In this document: positions 16,872-26,716 of the stretch, in pieces
Numbering within the stretch: the first letter of the stretch is position 1
How the letters are laid out: each line of letters opens with the position of its first letter
Origin: Thermodesulfobacteriota bacterium
GTDB taxonomy: Bacteria > Desulfobacterota > DSM-4660 > Desulfatiglandales > Desulfatiglandaceae
Assembly (NCBI GenBank): GCA_028278625.1
Contig: JANQDY010000261.1
Span: 1-64,000, forward strand
Length of the DNA: 64,000 nt
Direction of reading: 5' to 3'
Notes under the pieces: generated by a model
Told to the model about the DNA's origin: nothing
The model's input: only the letters and a program-made list of their open reading frames with translations
Database searches by the model: none
Position numbers and translations under genes: made by a program

Positions 16872-17345
16872 ATGCGTGAAAAAGCGTTTCAGGATTATTA
16901 CCCGGATGATTTTGCCCATTGCTACGGTTGCGGGCGCCTTAACAAAGACGGTTTACAACTCAAAAGCTACTGGGACGGAGATGAAACGGTATGCCGGTAT
17001 CAGCCAAGGCCCTACCACACCGGCGGTTTTCCAGGCTTCGGATACGGGGGGCTGGTGGCATCACTGCTCGATTGTCACGGAACGGCTTCCGCGGCTGCCG
17101 CCAAATACAGGGAAGAGGGTCGGGAAATGGGGACGGAACCGCCCCTGCGGTTTGTGACCGCCTCACTCAAGGTGGATTTCATCGCGCCCACGCCCATCGA
17201 TGACGTTCTGGAAGTGAGGGGCAAGATAGAGGAGGTCAAAGGGCGCAAGGTCACCATTTCCGAAACGCTTTCAGCTGGAGACAAGGTGGTGGCCAGGGGA
17301 CAGGTGATTGCCGTGTTGATTCCTGAGAATTTCGCTGAAAAATAG
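16872..17345 (+). CDS. Hotdog-fold thioesterase (PaaI-like)
   Basis: A 157-residue single hotdog domain. FPGFGYGGLVASLLDCHGTASA resembles the central helix of PaaI/4HBT thioesterases, with Asp near the usual catalytic position, and VKVDFIAPTPIDD-like text follows (LKVDFIAPTPIDD in this protein). It probably hydrolyses an acyl-CoA; the N-terminal CYGCG is a feature seen in some family members. The ATG at 16872 has AAAGGA 9 bases upstream; an earlier in-frame GTG at 16848 is less likely. It is probably cotranscribed with the dehydrogenase and the REC-HDOD gene. Confidence 0.78.
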   Translation: MREKAFQDYYPDDFAHCYGCGRLNKDGLQLKSYWDGDETVCRYQPRPYHTGGFPGFGYGGLVASLLDCHGTASAAAAKYREEGREMGTEPPLRFVTASLKVDFIAPTPIDDVLEVRGKIEEVKGRKVTISETLSAGDKVVARGQVIAVLIPENFAEK

Positions 17346-17364
17346 TTGCTCAAGGCGGGGAACC

Positions 17365-18621
17365 ATGAAGGTTTTAGTGATTGACAATGATCCTGATGTG
17401 AGACATTTGATTGAGGAATTGCCCGTTGATATCACGGAATTACAGGCACTTCGGAGTGGTGAGGCGGCCATTCGGGGGGCGAAAAACGCGCTCAAACGAC
17501 AGGACCCGTTTGATTTGATCACCATTGATATCGATTTGCCCGATATGGATGGCAGGCAGGTCCTGCTTGAAATCAGGAAAATGGAAAAGGAATGGGCGGT
17601 CTCCAAAGAAAGAAGGTCGTTCATTATGATGTTGACGGCCAAGGCGGATGAAAAATCCGTCAAAACGTCCTTTGCCGCAGGTTCAAACGCATTCATTGTC
17701 AAGCCTTTCAAACCCGATACAATCCTAAAGACCCTTGCCAAAAGCAAGCTCAGATCCAAGCTATCCTCGGAAGCCCAAAACGGGCAGGAAATGGTCAATC
17801 CCGTGGAAATCATCATGCAGCGGCTGAAAACCGGAAGTATCCAGGTGGCATCTCTACCGGACGTCAGCATGAAGCTGAATGAACTGGCCAAGAAGGGGCT
17901 CGATTTTAAGGTGATCGGGGATCTTATAAAGAAAGATCCTGCCATTACCGCCAAGATCATGAGTGTATCCAACTCCGCCTATTATGGGGCGGCCTCAAAG
18001 ACCAAAACCGTAGACGAAGCCATTTCACGAATCGGCATTTACGCCACAAAACAGTATGTGGATGCTATCTGCAATCGACAATTATTTAAAAGCGATGATC
18101 AGCGGTTCATGAAGTACGCGGAGGATTTGTGGCAGCACTCTCTTTTGTGTGCCATCGCTTCCCAGACCATTGTTGGTCTGCTCGATCTTGATTTGAAAGC
18201 GGATGCCTTTTCGGTGGGCCTGTTGCATGATATCGGTAAGATGTTTCTACTGCAGATGACCGCCGAGCTTGAGAGCAAAAAACAGTTCAGCGGAAAAATT
18301 GACCTGGCGGCCCTGTTTAGTTCCATGGAAAAGTACCATAACACCGTTGGCGCAACGAGCCTTAAGCAGTGGAAATTCTCCCAAGAATATGTTGAAGGGG
18401 CGCTCTTTCATGACGCCATGGAAAAGAAGGATTCGCCCTCAAAGAACCTGCAGGTGCTGCACTTTGCCAACGCGTTGTCCAAAAGTATTTCAAAATCGAA
18501 AGAAGATGGTTCAAACGCCGACTTAGCTGAGTTGCCGTCTGCCGTCCTTTTGAAAATAACCCCGGAGATGATCGAGAAGATTGAAGAAGAGACCAAGGAG
18601 AAATTGCCCCTTTTCAATTAA
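17365..18621 (+). CDS. REC-HDOD response regulator
   Basis: A 418-residue two-domain signalling protein. The receiver domain (1-125) has phospho-acceptor Asp55 in DIDLP and the conserved Lys in FIVKPF. An HDOD domain (about 145-345) carries PDVSMKLNELA, VSNSAYYG and LLHDIGKM. HDOD domains are HD-like but usually lack hydrolase activity and act as regulatory scaffolds. GGGGA lies upstream of the ATG. It sits 19 bases after the thioesterase gene, so it may belong to that operon rather than to motility. It is one of four HDOD proteins in the window. Confidence 0.88.
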   Translation: MKVLVIDNDPDVRHLIEELPVDITELQALRSGEAAIRGAKNALKRQDPFDLITIDIDLPDMDGRQVLLEIRKMEKEWAVSKERRSFIMMLTAKADEKSVKTSFAAGSNAFIVKPFKPDTILKTLAKSKLRSKLSSEAQNGQEMVNPVEIIMQRLKTGSIQVASLPDVSMKLNELAKKGLDFKVIGDLIKKDPAITAKIMSVSNSAYYGAASKTKTVDEAISRIGIYATKQYVDAICNRQLFKSDDQRFMKYAEDLWQHSLLCAIASQTIVGLLDLDLKADAFSVGLLHDIGKMFLLQMTAELESKKQFSGKIDLAALFSSMEKYHNTVGATSLKQWKFSQEYVEGALFHDAMEKKDSPSKNLQVLHFANALSKSISKSKEDGSNADLAELPSAVLLKITPEMIEKIEEETKEKLPLFN

Positions 18622-18637
18622 CTCATCCTCCCCCTTT

Positions 18638-19801
18638 TTATCCGTCCGGATCAAAGATGATTCCGGAATCAGCCATCTTGATGTTTTTTGTTCCCGTCAT
18701 AAACATCGCTTTCTCTAGCGTTTTTCGAATATGTTCGAGATGTATTCTCACCCCCAGAGTGCCGGCACCCACAGCCGCCCTGAGGATATCACGGCCTAAA
18801 AGGACGGCGTCAGCCCCCAGTGCCAGCATTTTTAGCACATCATATCCGGTTCTCACACCGCCGTCGGCCGTAACGGTTACTGAGTGGCCCAGCCGTTTTC
18901 TGATCCTGGGCAGCATGGTTGCAACCCCCGGCGTTGAATCGAGCACCCGGCCGCCGTGGTTGGAGACCCCTATCACCTTGACGCCTGCCTCCGCGCATTT
19001 TTCCGCTTCATCCGGCAGCATGATTCCCTTTGTCATAAAAGGAAGGGACGCAAACTCAACCAGCTCTTTGATATCTTTGACACTCTTTTTGAAAACCGGC
19101 TGTCCGTGACGGGCCATGATGGTGGAGCCGCAACCATCCAGGTCAACGCCTACGGCCTTGCAGCCGATCTCTTCCGCCTTTTCAATCAGTTTCTTAAGTA
19201 TATCCTGGGATCTGGGTTTAAAAATGGGAATGCCGTATCCGCCGTTGGCTTTCATGGCATTCAATGAAGGAGAGTTTGCAACGGTATAAAACCAGGTGTC
19301 TCCCCTGAGAGCAATGGTACCGGCCTCTTTGGATCCCCTTACAACCGCATTGCAGAACTGGGTTTCATCAATGGCATTGTTATACTTTTCAGCCCCTGCC
19401 GTGGATGAAGCCAGAACCGGGAATTTTAAATCGATGCCCAAAAACCTTGTGGCGGTGTCCGGTTCAAAATGATCGCCCATTACGGACATGTTCAGTTTGA
19501 TATCCGCCAGAGACTGGACATTGGCTCTGAAAGAACGGCCCGCACCGACGCCGCCCAGGCCGATGGGCTTGCCGTATGCTTCTTTCTGGCAGACTCTGTC
19601 GTAATCGCCGTCACAAGAAGGATATACGGCGCAGATCCCTTTGAGTTTCTTTCGTGCCATATCCCGAACCTCTTCAAGGGATTGCGGCAGTTCTTCCTTT
19701 GGGATCAACATCCGCTCATCCGCCTCGCAGTTCTTGCAGAAATCGGGTTTGTCTTCGCTTTTTGACGTATTGAGACAGACAGAACAATACCATTCTTCCA
19801 T
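18638..19801 (-). CDS. FMN-dependent alpha-hydroxyacid oxidase/dehydrogenase with zinc-ribbon N-terminus
   Basis: A 387-residue protein. Residues 1-30 hold Cys6-x2-Cys9 and Cys22-x2-Cys25, a rubredoxin-like or zinc-ribbon knuckle. Residues 85-375 form the TIM barrel of FMN-dependent lactate/glycolate oxidase relatives: VLASSTAGAEK, VGVDLDG, the catalytic-His segment SNHGGRVLDS and the phosphate-binding ADGGVRTG. It lies convergent with the REC-HDOD gene (16-base gap). The Cys knuckle suggests electron transfer to another carrier rather than to oxygen, which would suit an anaerobe; this is inference. The substrate is not known. Confidence 0.82.
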   Translation of the reverse strand: MEEWYCSVCLNTSKSEDKPDFCKNCEADERMLIPKEELPQSLEEVRDMARKKLKGICAVYPSCDGDYDRVCQKEAYGKPIGLGGVGAGRSFRANVQSLADIKLNMSVMGDHFEPDTATRFLGIDLKFPVLASSTAGAEKYNNAIDETQFCNAVVRGSKEAGTIALRGDTWFYTVANSPSLNAMKANGGYGIPIFKPRSQDILKKLIEKAEEIGCKAVGVDLDGCGSTIMARHGQPVFKKSVKDIKELVEFASLPFMTKGIMLPDEAEKCAEAGVKVIGVSNHGGRVLDSTPGVATMLPRIRKRLGHSVTVTADGGVRTGYDVLKMLALGADAVLLGRDILRAAVGAGTLGVRIHLEHIRKTLEKAMFMTGTKNIKMADSGIIFDPDG

Positions 19802-20106
19802 TCATTTTCTCCCCTATGGTTTTTTCGATTTATGCTAGAATATCATTCATGACGGGTTTATGAAAGGCACAATAAACCGGCGGTTTGTTCATGGAATTGA
19901 TTTTCTTGCAGAATGCCCATTTCGGTTTTTTCCAAATCATTTGACCCGGAAGCCGATTTTTTCTATGGTCATCATAAAGCAAGCAATATCTTGCCTTCTG
20001 AATCCTAGGAAGACGTTTGCCCGCCCTAAATGCCGGTTCCGGCAGCGGGCCCGGCGACCCGCTGTCAAGGAGGCTGTCTGGACAATTCCGCCACGGAGGA
20101 ATCATC
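19802..20106. other. Divergent intergenic region
   Basis: About 305 bases between the divergent FMN-oxidase and sulfatase genes. No credible coding frame is seen. It contains the promoter candidate listed separately and a small inverted repeat GCAAG/CTTGC at 19979-19983 and 19990-19994. Confidence 0.6.
19941..19969 (+). promoter_or_regulatory. Possible sigma-70 promoter for sulfatase
   Basis: TTGACC and TATGGT with a 17-base spacer, upstream of the sulfatase. It would leave a leader of about 130 bases. Confidence 0.35.
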
Positions 20107-21834
20107 ATGAGATCAAAAGGCTTTTGGTTGGTATCCATCCTGTGGGTTGTTGGGGTAATGATGCCCATCAGCCTTCATGCTGATGAACCCGGTTCCTCAG
20201 CCATATCCACGGCCGGTTCCGCTTCTCAGGGCCCCTACAATATGATCCTGATCATACGCGACCAGGAGTCCTATCGTCTGCTTGCCCCAATGGATTACAG
20301 CTTACCGGCCATGGACTCTCTTCGCCGGCGAGGGATTACGTTCGGAAATCACTATATCGCCGCAGCCATGTGTACGCCGTCGCGAGGCGTCATGTTTTCC
20401 GGACAACCACCCCAGGTCAACGGCGTGTTCGATCAGATGGAACTGGGTTATGTGCCGAGTTTGCGGACCGACCAGCCAAGCATGGGCACCATCATGAAGC
20501 AGCTCGGATATGCCACTGCCTATTTTGGCAAATTCGAACTTCTCCGTGACATCATTAGACCGTCCAACAAGATCAATTACACGGAAGCACTCAAGGAATA
20601 TGGTTTCGACCACTTTGCGCCGGATGGGGACAAAGTGGGCGCACCTGATCAGGGATATGATACAGATAAGTACTCCACTGCCTTGGGTGTGCGTTGGTTA
20701 AGGACCAACGCGCACAGGCTGAATTCGCGAGGCAAGCCCTGGTTCCTGGTTGTCAGCCTCGTTTCCCCCCATGACATTATGTACGCGGACGCCAACCCCA
20801 AAGGCCAGCGGATACAGTTTTCAAAAATCGGTGCGACCATTACGCCTCCTCCGGGCAACCTGCTGTTCAAGAAAGAATGGGCGTTTCCTTTTTCGCCGAG
20901 CCATAACCAGCCCATCGACGCACCCGGCCGACCGGAGGCGCAAATGGCCTATCATCTCGGTTGGTCGGCCTTCCTGGGCGAGATTCCCGCTTCGAACGAT
21001 GACATGTGGAGGATCTTTTACAATTACTACCTCAATCTCATTCGCGACAGCGATTACAACCTGCAGATGCTTCTTGAGACTGTCAAAGAGCTCGATCTAT
21101 GGAAGAACACCGTTGTAATGGCCACCGCCGATCACGGGGAATTGGCTGGCTCTCACGGCGGTCTGCGAGGAAAGGGACCGTTCCCGTACGAAGAGATGGC
21201 GCATGTCCCAATGGTGATTGCGCATCCTCGGTATTCCGGTGGGAAAAAGTGCTCGGCCCTGACGAGCCACATTGATTTGCTGCCCACATTGGTGGGCTTG
21301 AGCAATGTTTCTCAAGATCGGCGAATCGCCGTAACAAAAGGGCTCCCGGGACGTGACTTCTCGGTTCTCTTGCAGAATCCTGAAAAGGCCGCTCTCGATG
21401 CAATTCGGCCCGCGGTCCTGTTCAATTACGTGGGACTGCAAACGATTGATGCAACGTACCTCGCGTCGGCCTGCAAGTACATCGTGGAGGGCCAATGGGT
21501 CCCTTCGCTTGCGGAATTACATCCGGACCTTTCCAAGCGCGGGTTCCTGAGTTTTGTCTTTGACGGTCGATACAAGTATGCCCGTTATTATGCGCCGAAT
21601 CGGTTCAATACACCCACAACGCTTGAAGAGATCCTTGCGAACAACGACATCGAGCTATTTGACCTTAAGAACGACCCCGATGAGACAGAGAACCTGGCAG
21701 TTCGAGCGTACCAGAACAAGGACACGATTCTGCGCATGAACGCTCTTTTAAGCGACCTTATCTCCAAAGAAGTTGGGATCAACGACGAACGCTTCCTACC
21801 GAGTGCAGTGCGACAGAAAGATAACGAAACTTGA
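20107..21834 (+). CDS. Secreted sulfatase (alkaline-phosphatase superfamily)
   Basis: A 575-residue type I sulfatase that would cleave sulfate esters after Cys89 is matured to formylglycine. The maturation motif is CTPSRGVMFSG (89-99), close to C-x-P-S-R-x4-T-G. The signal peptide is residues 1-25. The metal and catalytic segments ATADHGELAGSHGG and GKGPFPYEEMAHVPM match the family. The first metal strand reads IIRDQES, with one Asp where many sulfatases have two. GGAGG lies 8 bases before the ATG. No maturase gene or sulfatase partner is nearby, and codon choice looks a little different from its neighbours, so transfer is possible. Confidence 0.85.
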   Translation: MRSKGFWLVSILWVVGVMMPISLHADEPGSSAISTAGSASQGPYNMILIIRDQESYRLLAPMDYSLPAMDSLRRRGITFGNHYIAAAMCTPSRGVMFSGQPPQVNGVFDQMELGYVPSLRTDQPSMGTIMKQLGYATAYFGKFELLRDIIRPSNKINYTEALKEYGFDHFAPDGDKVGAPDQGYDTDKYSTALGVRWLRTNAHRLNSRGKPWFLVVSLVSPHDIMYADANPKGQRIQFSKIGATITPPPGNLLFKKEWAFPFSPSHNQPIDAPGRPEAQMAYHLGWSAFLGEIPASNDDMWRIFYNYYLNLIRDSDYNLQMLLETVKELDLWKNTVVMATADHGELAGSHGGLRGKGPFPYEEMAHVPMVIAHPRYSGGKKCSALTSHIDLLPTLVGLSNVSQDRRIAVTKGLPGRDFSVLLQNPEKAALDAIRPAVLFNYVGLQTIDATYLASACKYIVEGQWVPSLAELHPDLSKRGFLSFVFDGRYKYARYYAPNRFNTPTTLEEILANNDIELFDLKNDPDETENLAVRAYQNKDTILRMNALLSDLISKEVGINDERFLPSAVRQKDNET

Positions 21835-22287
21835 TCTCGCTCTCCACCAATGCCTTTGCCATCCGTTCTTGTGCCGAAATTTCCGGAATACCGTTTTCCG
21901 GCCCATGCCAAAAATCGCGCAGGCCCCCACTCTAAAAGGCCCTTACGAATGCATATGGGGGTTGAAATATGGTTTCGAGAAAGAAAGATGGGGTGTCCGG
22001 ATCAGCGCCCCATGGTCAAAATAATGACGCTTTTTCAAGCGATGGCCGTTGTCCATAACGGTGATGCCATAATAAAAAGCGGTGCTTTTGGGGTTTAGTG
22101 GCCCACGCTGTGCGCCTCTTTGTGGAAGGCTTCATTGTTTAAGGGAAAACCCTTGTAAGCCGCAACTTTTGGCATATGTCTTGCTCATCGTCCGGATGGA
22201 AGCATTTATCACTCCAAGAAAGCAGGGAAAAGATGCCCATTTATAGAAACGACCATGTGGATCCCCATGGACGCATGAAGGAAGCAA
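21835..22287. other. Intergenic region with sigma-54 promoter
   Basis: About 450 bases between the sulfatase and the activator gene. Short frames exist but none has a ribosome site or recognisable product. The right part holds the -24/-12 element at 22170; the rest shows nothing I can name. Confidence 0.55.
22170..22185 (+). promoter_or_regulatory. Sigma-54 promoter upstream of NtrC-type gene
   Basis: TGGCATATGTCTTGCT matches the -24/-12 pattern TGGCA-N7-TTGCW, with GG and GC exactly 10 bases apart. The activator gene starts about 90 bases downstream of the expected start point, so it may be sigma-54 dependent itself and could be autoregulated. Confidence 0.65.
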
Positions 22288-23700
22288 ATGGCGAAAGTAC
22301 TGATCATCGACGATGAGCAAGGGATTTGCGATCTCTTGAAACGAATTGTGGGGCGGCTGGGGCATGATGCGGTATGCCGGGGAAGTTGTGAAGAGGGTCT
22401 CAGGGAGGTTCTCTCCAATCCATACGATGTGGTTCTGCTGGATGTCCAAATGCCCGACGGCAGCGGAATTGATCTTCTGGAGGATATCAGGGGGACGCCA
22501 TCTTCGCCGGAGGTGATCATCATGACCGGTTTTGGAAGTCCGGACGGTGCCGAACTGGCCATTGAAAACGGGGCCTGGGACTACATTCAGAAAACGAGCA
22601 GCCCGAAAAAGATCATGTTTTCCCTGACAAGGGTGCTGCAGTACCGAGAGGGCTTGGAAGAGGCAAAAGGGCCAGCCGTTGCGCTGAAAATGAGAGGGAT
22701 TGTCGGTGGTAGCCTATCCATGCAGTCCTGCTTTGATGAAGTGGCACAGGCGTCTGTGAGCGAGACAAATGTGCTCTTGGTGGGAGAAACCGGCACGGGC
22801 AAAGAACTCCTGGCCCGGGCCATTCATGAAAACAGCCCCCGGGCGGTGCATCATTTTGAGGTGGTTGATTGTGCAGCGCTTCCGGCGCCCCTTGTGGAAA
22901 GCCTCCTTTTCGGACATCGGAAGGGGGCCTTTACGGGCGCTGAAAAATCGCGGGAAGGACTCATCAAACAGGCCCACAAAGGCACCCTTTTTCTGGATGA
23001 AGTGGGAGAGCTCCCTTTTTCCCTGCAAAAGGTCTTTCTCCGTGTTCTTCAGGAACGCAGATTCCGTCCGGTGGGGGGGGAAAGGGAAGTCAACGTGGAT
23101 TTCAGACTGGTGGCCGCCACAAACCGGAGCCTGGATGAAATGGTGGCCGAGGGGACGTTTAGGGGGGATTTGCTGTTTCGTCTCAAAGGACAGACCATAC
23201 ATCTGCCGCCGCTAAGGGAACGTCACGGTGATATGGCCAGTCTCCTGACATATTATCTGACAATCATTTGCCAGCGGTACGGCATTGGTGTTAAGGGCTT
23301 TTCCGTTGAGTTCCTGGAAACATGCTCCAATTATGCATGGCCCGGAAATGTGAGGGAATTGGTTAGCTGTGTGGAAACGGCCATTCTTGCTGCCCGTCAT
23401 GAACCGACCCTCTTCCCCAAGCATCTGCCCAAAGACATCCGTATCCATGCGGTCAAAGAATCGGTTCGGAAAGGGACGGTTTCAAAAGGGTGGGCCGGAA
23501 AACCCTTCATTTCCGGCAATGGGTTTCCCAGTTTTGGTGATTTCCGGAAGCTCGCCATGCGCGAGCTGGAACGGACCTATTTTGACGATCTGATGGCCCA
23601 TGCCGGTGGCGATGTGAAAAAAGCCCGGAAAGTATCGGAGTTGGGTAGGTCCAGATTCTATGAACTTCTAAGGGGTTACCGCCAGTCCGCTTCCCAATAG
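22288..23700 (+). CDS. NtrC-family sigma-54-dependent response regulator
   Basis: A 470-residue activator: receiver (1-120, phospho-acceptor Asp52 in LLDVQMP), AAA+ domain (about 135-375) and a Fis-type helix-turn-helix at the C-terminus (about 420-466). Walker A is GETGTGKE (Gly166-), the sigma-54 contact loop GAFTGA is at 213-218, and Walker B is LFLDEVGEL. It would remodel RNA polymerase-sigma-54 to open promoters. A sigma-54 promoter lies in front of it and another lies between it and the next gene (a chemoreceptor), which makes that operon an obvious target. No cognate kinase is adjacent. Confidence 0.92.
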   Translation: MAKVLIIDDEQGICDLLKRIVGRLGHDAVCRGSCEEGLREVLSNPYDVVLLDVQMPDGSGIDLLEDIRGTPSSPEVIIMTGFGSPDGAELAIENGAWDYIQKTSSPKKIMFSLTRVLQYREGLEEAKGPAVALKMRGIVGGSLSMQSCFDEVAQASVSETNVLLVGETGTGKELLARAIHENSPRAVHHFEVVDCAALPAPLVESLLFGHRKGAFTGAEKSREGLIKQAHKGTLFLDEVGELPFSLQKVFLRVLQERRFRPVGGEREVNVDFRLVAATNRSLDEMVAEGTFRGDLLFRLKGQTIHLPPLRERHGDMASLLTYYLTIICQRYGIGVKGFSVEFLETCSNYAWPGNVRELVSCVETAILAARHEPTLFPKHLPKDIRIHAVKESVRKGTVSKGWAGKPFISGNGFPSFGDFRKLAMRELERTYFDDLMAHAGGDVKKARKVSELGRSRFYELLRGYRQSASQ

Positions 23701-23800
23701 CCGCCTTGTATCTTGAACTGATTAAGGAGCAATAGCACTTTCACGAACAACCTCCTTTTTTGTCCGGTTTATTCCTAAAAGCGATTCGGAAGTCAACCGT

Positions 23801-23816
23801 TGGCACGGAGCGTGCA
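23801..23816 (+). promoter_or_regulatory. Sigma-54 promoter of chemoreceptor operon
   Basis: TGGCACGGAGCGTGCA agrees with TGGCACG-N4-TTGCA in all but one consensus position, with GG-N10-GC spacing. It lies 65 bases before the chemoreceptor ATG and directly after a sigma-54 activator gene. Confidence 0.8.
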
Positions 23817-23880
23817 TATTAATAACCTGCTTGTCAGTTGGGCTCAGACAGGCAGATCACCGCCGAAAGGAGGCAGATTC

Positions 23881-26640
23881 ATGAAAAACCGAAGTCTAAG
23901 ACTAAAGCTGCTGGTGGCTTTTTTGGCAGTGGGACTGATCCCCTTTGGCATCATTTCCGCCGTTAGCTACATCCAATCGAGAGAGGCCCTCTCAAAACAG
24001 GCCTTTTCCCAGCTTGAAGGAGTACGGGGCATCAAGAAGAACCAGGTTGAGAAGTTTTTTAAGGAACGCCGTGGAGATATGGGTGTTCTGGTGGAGATGG
24101 TAGGGATCCTTCGGCAGGAAGCCTTTGAGAAACTGGAAGCCATTCAGGAAATCAAACGGGCGCAGATGGAAGGGTACTTTCTTGAGCGGCTGGGGGATGT
24201 CAGTGTATTGTCCGAGAACGTGGCGGTTAAGGACGCGTTGTACGAGCTGGATGAGGCATTCCTGGCGGAAGGAAAAAAAACCGGGGGGAGTCTGTGGAAC
24301 TTTGCCGAACAAAAATTCGGGCCGTGGCTCAAGCAGTATCAGGAAGCGTACGGCTATTACGATATATTCCTCATTTCCAACAAGGGGGATGTGGTTTACA
24401 CGGCGGCCAGGGAGCCGGATCTTGGCCAAAATCTCATCGCCGGCGCACTCAAGGAGAGTCCCCTCGGCAAATGCTTCAAAGGCGCTTTAAAAGGGGTTCA
24501 TCTTGAGGATTTTGAGCCTTATGCCCCGTCCAACAATCAGTTTGCGGGCTTTATAGGCGCGCCGGTCCTACGGGGAGAGGAAGTGATGGGGGTAGTGGCC
24601 CTTCAGCTGTCAACGGAACCCATCAATAAAATCGTACAACGGCGGGACGGCATGGGCGTGACCGGCGAGACCTACCTGGTGGGAAAAGACCATGGAAAAA
24701 CCGCATTCAGAAGCGATATGAAGACCATGGGAGACGGCAAATACGTCATCGGATTTGAAATATCCACGCCGTACATTGAGGCGGCCCTTTCGGGTCGTTC
24801 GGGTCAGGAAATCCACACCGACAGCAAAGGGAAGCTGGTGATGGTGGCCTACGATCCGCTGAAGATAGAAGGGCTCAATTGGGCCTGTATTTCAAAAATT
24901 GACTTGGAAGAAGCGGTTGCCGCCCGGATAACGGGGGCCGAAAACGACTTCTTCACGGATTATATCAAGAAATACGGCTATTATGACCTCTTTTTGATCA
25001 ACCCTGATGGATTCTGTTTTTACACGGTGGCCAAAGAGGCCGATTATCATACCAATCTGGTCAATGGAAAATACGCGGGTTCCGGTCTGGGCAGGCTGGT
25101 TCGGAAGGTACTAAAGAGCAAGAACTACGGATTGGAAGATTTTTCCCCCTACGCTCCCAGCAACAATGAACCCGCCGCTTTTCTAGCGCAGCCGTACATC
25201 CACGATGGTAGGACGGAACTGGCGGTGGCCCTTCAACTCTCTTTAGATGCCATCAACAACATCATGCAGCAGCGGGACGGAATGGGCATGACCGGTGAGA
25301 CATATTTGGTGGGTCCGGACAAGCTGATGCGGTCCGATTCCTTTCTGGACCCCGTAAACCACTCGGTGAAGGCGTCCTTTGCAAATCCTGAAAAAGGGAG
25401 GGTGGAGACGGTTGCGTCCGGAGAAGCCCTGGCAGGCACCACAGGGGCTGAAATCATCATTGATCACAATGGAAACCCGGTGCTATCAGCTTTTACGCCG
25501 GTAAAGATCGGGGATACCACCTGGGCGCTCATTGCTGAAATCGATGAATCGGAAGCCTTTGCCGCGGTCAAAACCATTTCATGGCTCATCGGCATCATTG
25601 CCGTATGCGGCATCATCGCCATTATTCTCGTAGCGCTTCTGGTCACCCGTGCCATCACAAAGCCCATCAAACGCATCATCACGGGCCTTGGGGACGGTTC
25701 CGACCAAGTGGCGTCGGCGTCGGCCCAGGTTTCCGCTTCCAGCCAGTCCCTGGCGGAAGGGGCTTCCGAGCAGGCGGCGGGAATTGAAGAGACCTCTTCC
25801 TCCCTTGAAGAGATGTCCTCCATGACCCGGCAGAACTCGGACAATGCATCCCAGGCGGATCAACTCATGGCGGAGGCGAAACAGATTGTGGGCAGGGCCA
25901 ATGATTCCATGTCAAGTCTGGCAGAATCCATGAAAGAGATCACCCGGGCCGGCGAAGAAACCTCCAAAATTATAAAGACCATTGATGAGATCGCCTTTCA
26001 AACGAATCTCCTGGCGCTGAATGCGGCGGTGGAAGCCGCCAGGGCCGGTGAAGCGGGAGCCGGTTTCGCGGTGGTGGCCGATGAGGTGCGCAATTTGGCC
26101 TTGAGGGCGGCCGAGGCGGCCAAGAGTACCTCGGAACTCATTAGTGGGACCACCAAGGAAGTCATGAAAGGGTCTGAATTAACGGAGGGGACCAACCGGA
26201 ACTTTGAAGAGGTGGCCGAGAGCGCCCGAAAGGTGGCGGAACTGGTGAGTGAGATTGCGGCGGCCTCCAGGGAGCAGTCCCAGGGAATCGAGCAGGTGAA
26301 TAAGGCGGTCACGGAAATGGACAAAGTGACCCAGACCAACGCGGCCAATGCCGAAGAATCGGCTGCCGCCTCCGAAGAAATGAACGCTCAGGCGGAGCAG
26401 ATGAAGCGTTATGTGGCGGAACTGGTGAAGCTCGTGGAGGGAAAAGCGGCGCAACAGCACCATCGCATGGATTCGGGGGGTTCGGGCGGCCCGAGCAGGC
26501 CGTCACAAAAGAGGGGCAACACCCCGCAAAAAGCATTGGCGGCACCGAAAATAAAAAACGGTGAGAGTCGAAAAGGGGAAAAAGAAAAAACCCCCGAGGA
26601 TGTGATCCCCTTTGGTGAGGATAATCTGTCGGATTTTTAA
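23881..26640 (+). CDS. Methyl-accepting chemotaxis protein with duplicated periplasmic sensor
   Basis: A 919-residue chemoreceptor. One membrane helix lies near 10-30 and a second near 565-590. The periplasmic part contains two related Cache-like units: each has YGYYD-(I/L)-FLI, L-E-D-F-x-PYAPSNN, LQLS and QRRDGMG or QQRDGMG followed by TGETYLVG. The cytoplasmic hairpin tip reads [16 protein letters not shown] and the flanking bundle is intact. The C-terminal tail is Pro/Lys rich and has no NWxxF tether. The ATG at 23881 has AAAGGAGG 8 bases upstream. It is followed by CheW and HDOD genes. Confidence 0.93.
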   Translation: MKNRSLRLKLLVAFLAVGLIPFGIISAVSYIQSREALSKQAFSQLEGVRGIKKNQVEKFFKERRGDMGVLVEMVGILRQEAFEKLEAIQEIKRAQMEGYFLERLGDVSVLSENVAVKDALYELDEAFLAEGKKTGGSLWNFAEQKFGPWLKQYQEAYGYYDIFLISNKGDVVYTAAREPDLGQNLIAGALKESPLGKCFKGALKGVHLEDFEPYAPSNNQFAGFIGAPVLRGEEVMGVVALQLSTEPINKIVQRRDGMGVTGETYLVGKDHGKTAFRSDMKTMGDGKYVIGFEISTPYIEAALSGRSGQEIHTDSKGKLVMVAYDPLKIEGLNWACISKIDLEEAVAARITGAENDFFTDYIKKYGYYDLFLINPDGFCFYTVAKEADYHTNLVNGKYAGSGLGRLVRKVLKSKNYGLEDFSPYAPSNNEPAAFLAQPYIHDGRTELAVALQLSLDAINNIMQQRDGMGMTGETYLVGPDKLMRSDSFLDPVNHSVKASFANPEKGRVETVASGEALAGTTGAEIIIDHNGNPVLSAFTPVKIGDTTWALIAEIDESEAFAAVKTISWLIGIIAVCGIIAIILVALLVTRAITKPIKRIITGLGDGSDQVASASAQVSASSQSLAEGASEQAAGIEETSSSLEEMSSMTRQNSDNASQADQLMAEAKQIVGRANDSMSSLAESMKEITRAGEETSKIIKTIDEIAFQTNLLALNAAVEAARAGEAGAGFAVVADEVRNLALRAAEAAKSTSELISGTTKEVMKGSELTEGTNRNFEEVAESARKVAELVSEIAAASREQSQGIEQVNKAVTEMDKVTQTNAANAEESAAASEEMNAQAEQMKRYVAELVKLVEGKAAQQHHRMDSGGSGGPSRPSQKRGNTPQKALAAPKIKNGESRKGEKEKTPEDVIPFGEDNLSDF

Positions 26641-26716
26641 AAGTCTCTGGGCAACGGCCGGGGCTTCAAATCTTCCGGCCCTCTAACGAAAAAACCAGCC
26701 ACGGTGCGTTCGACAA

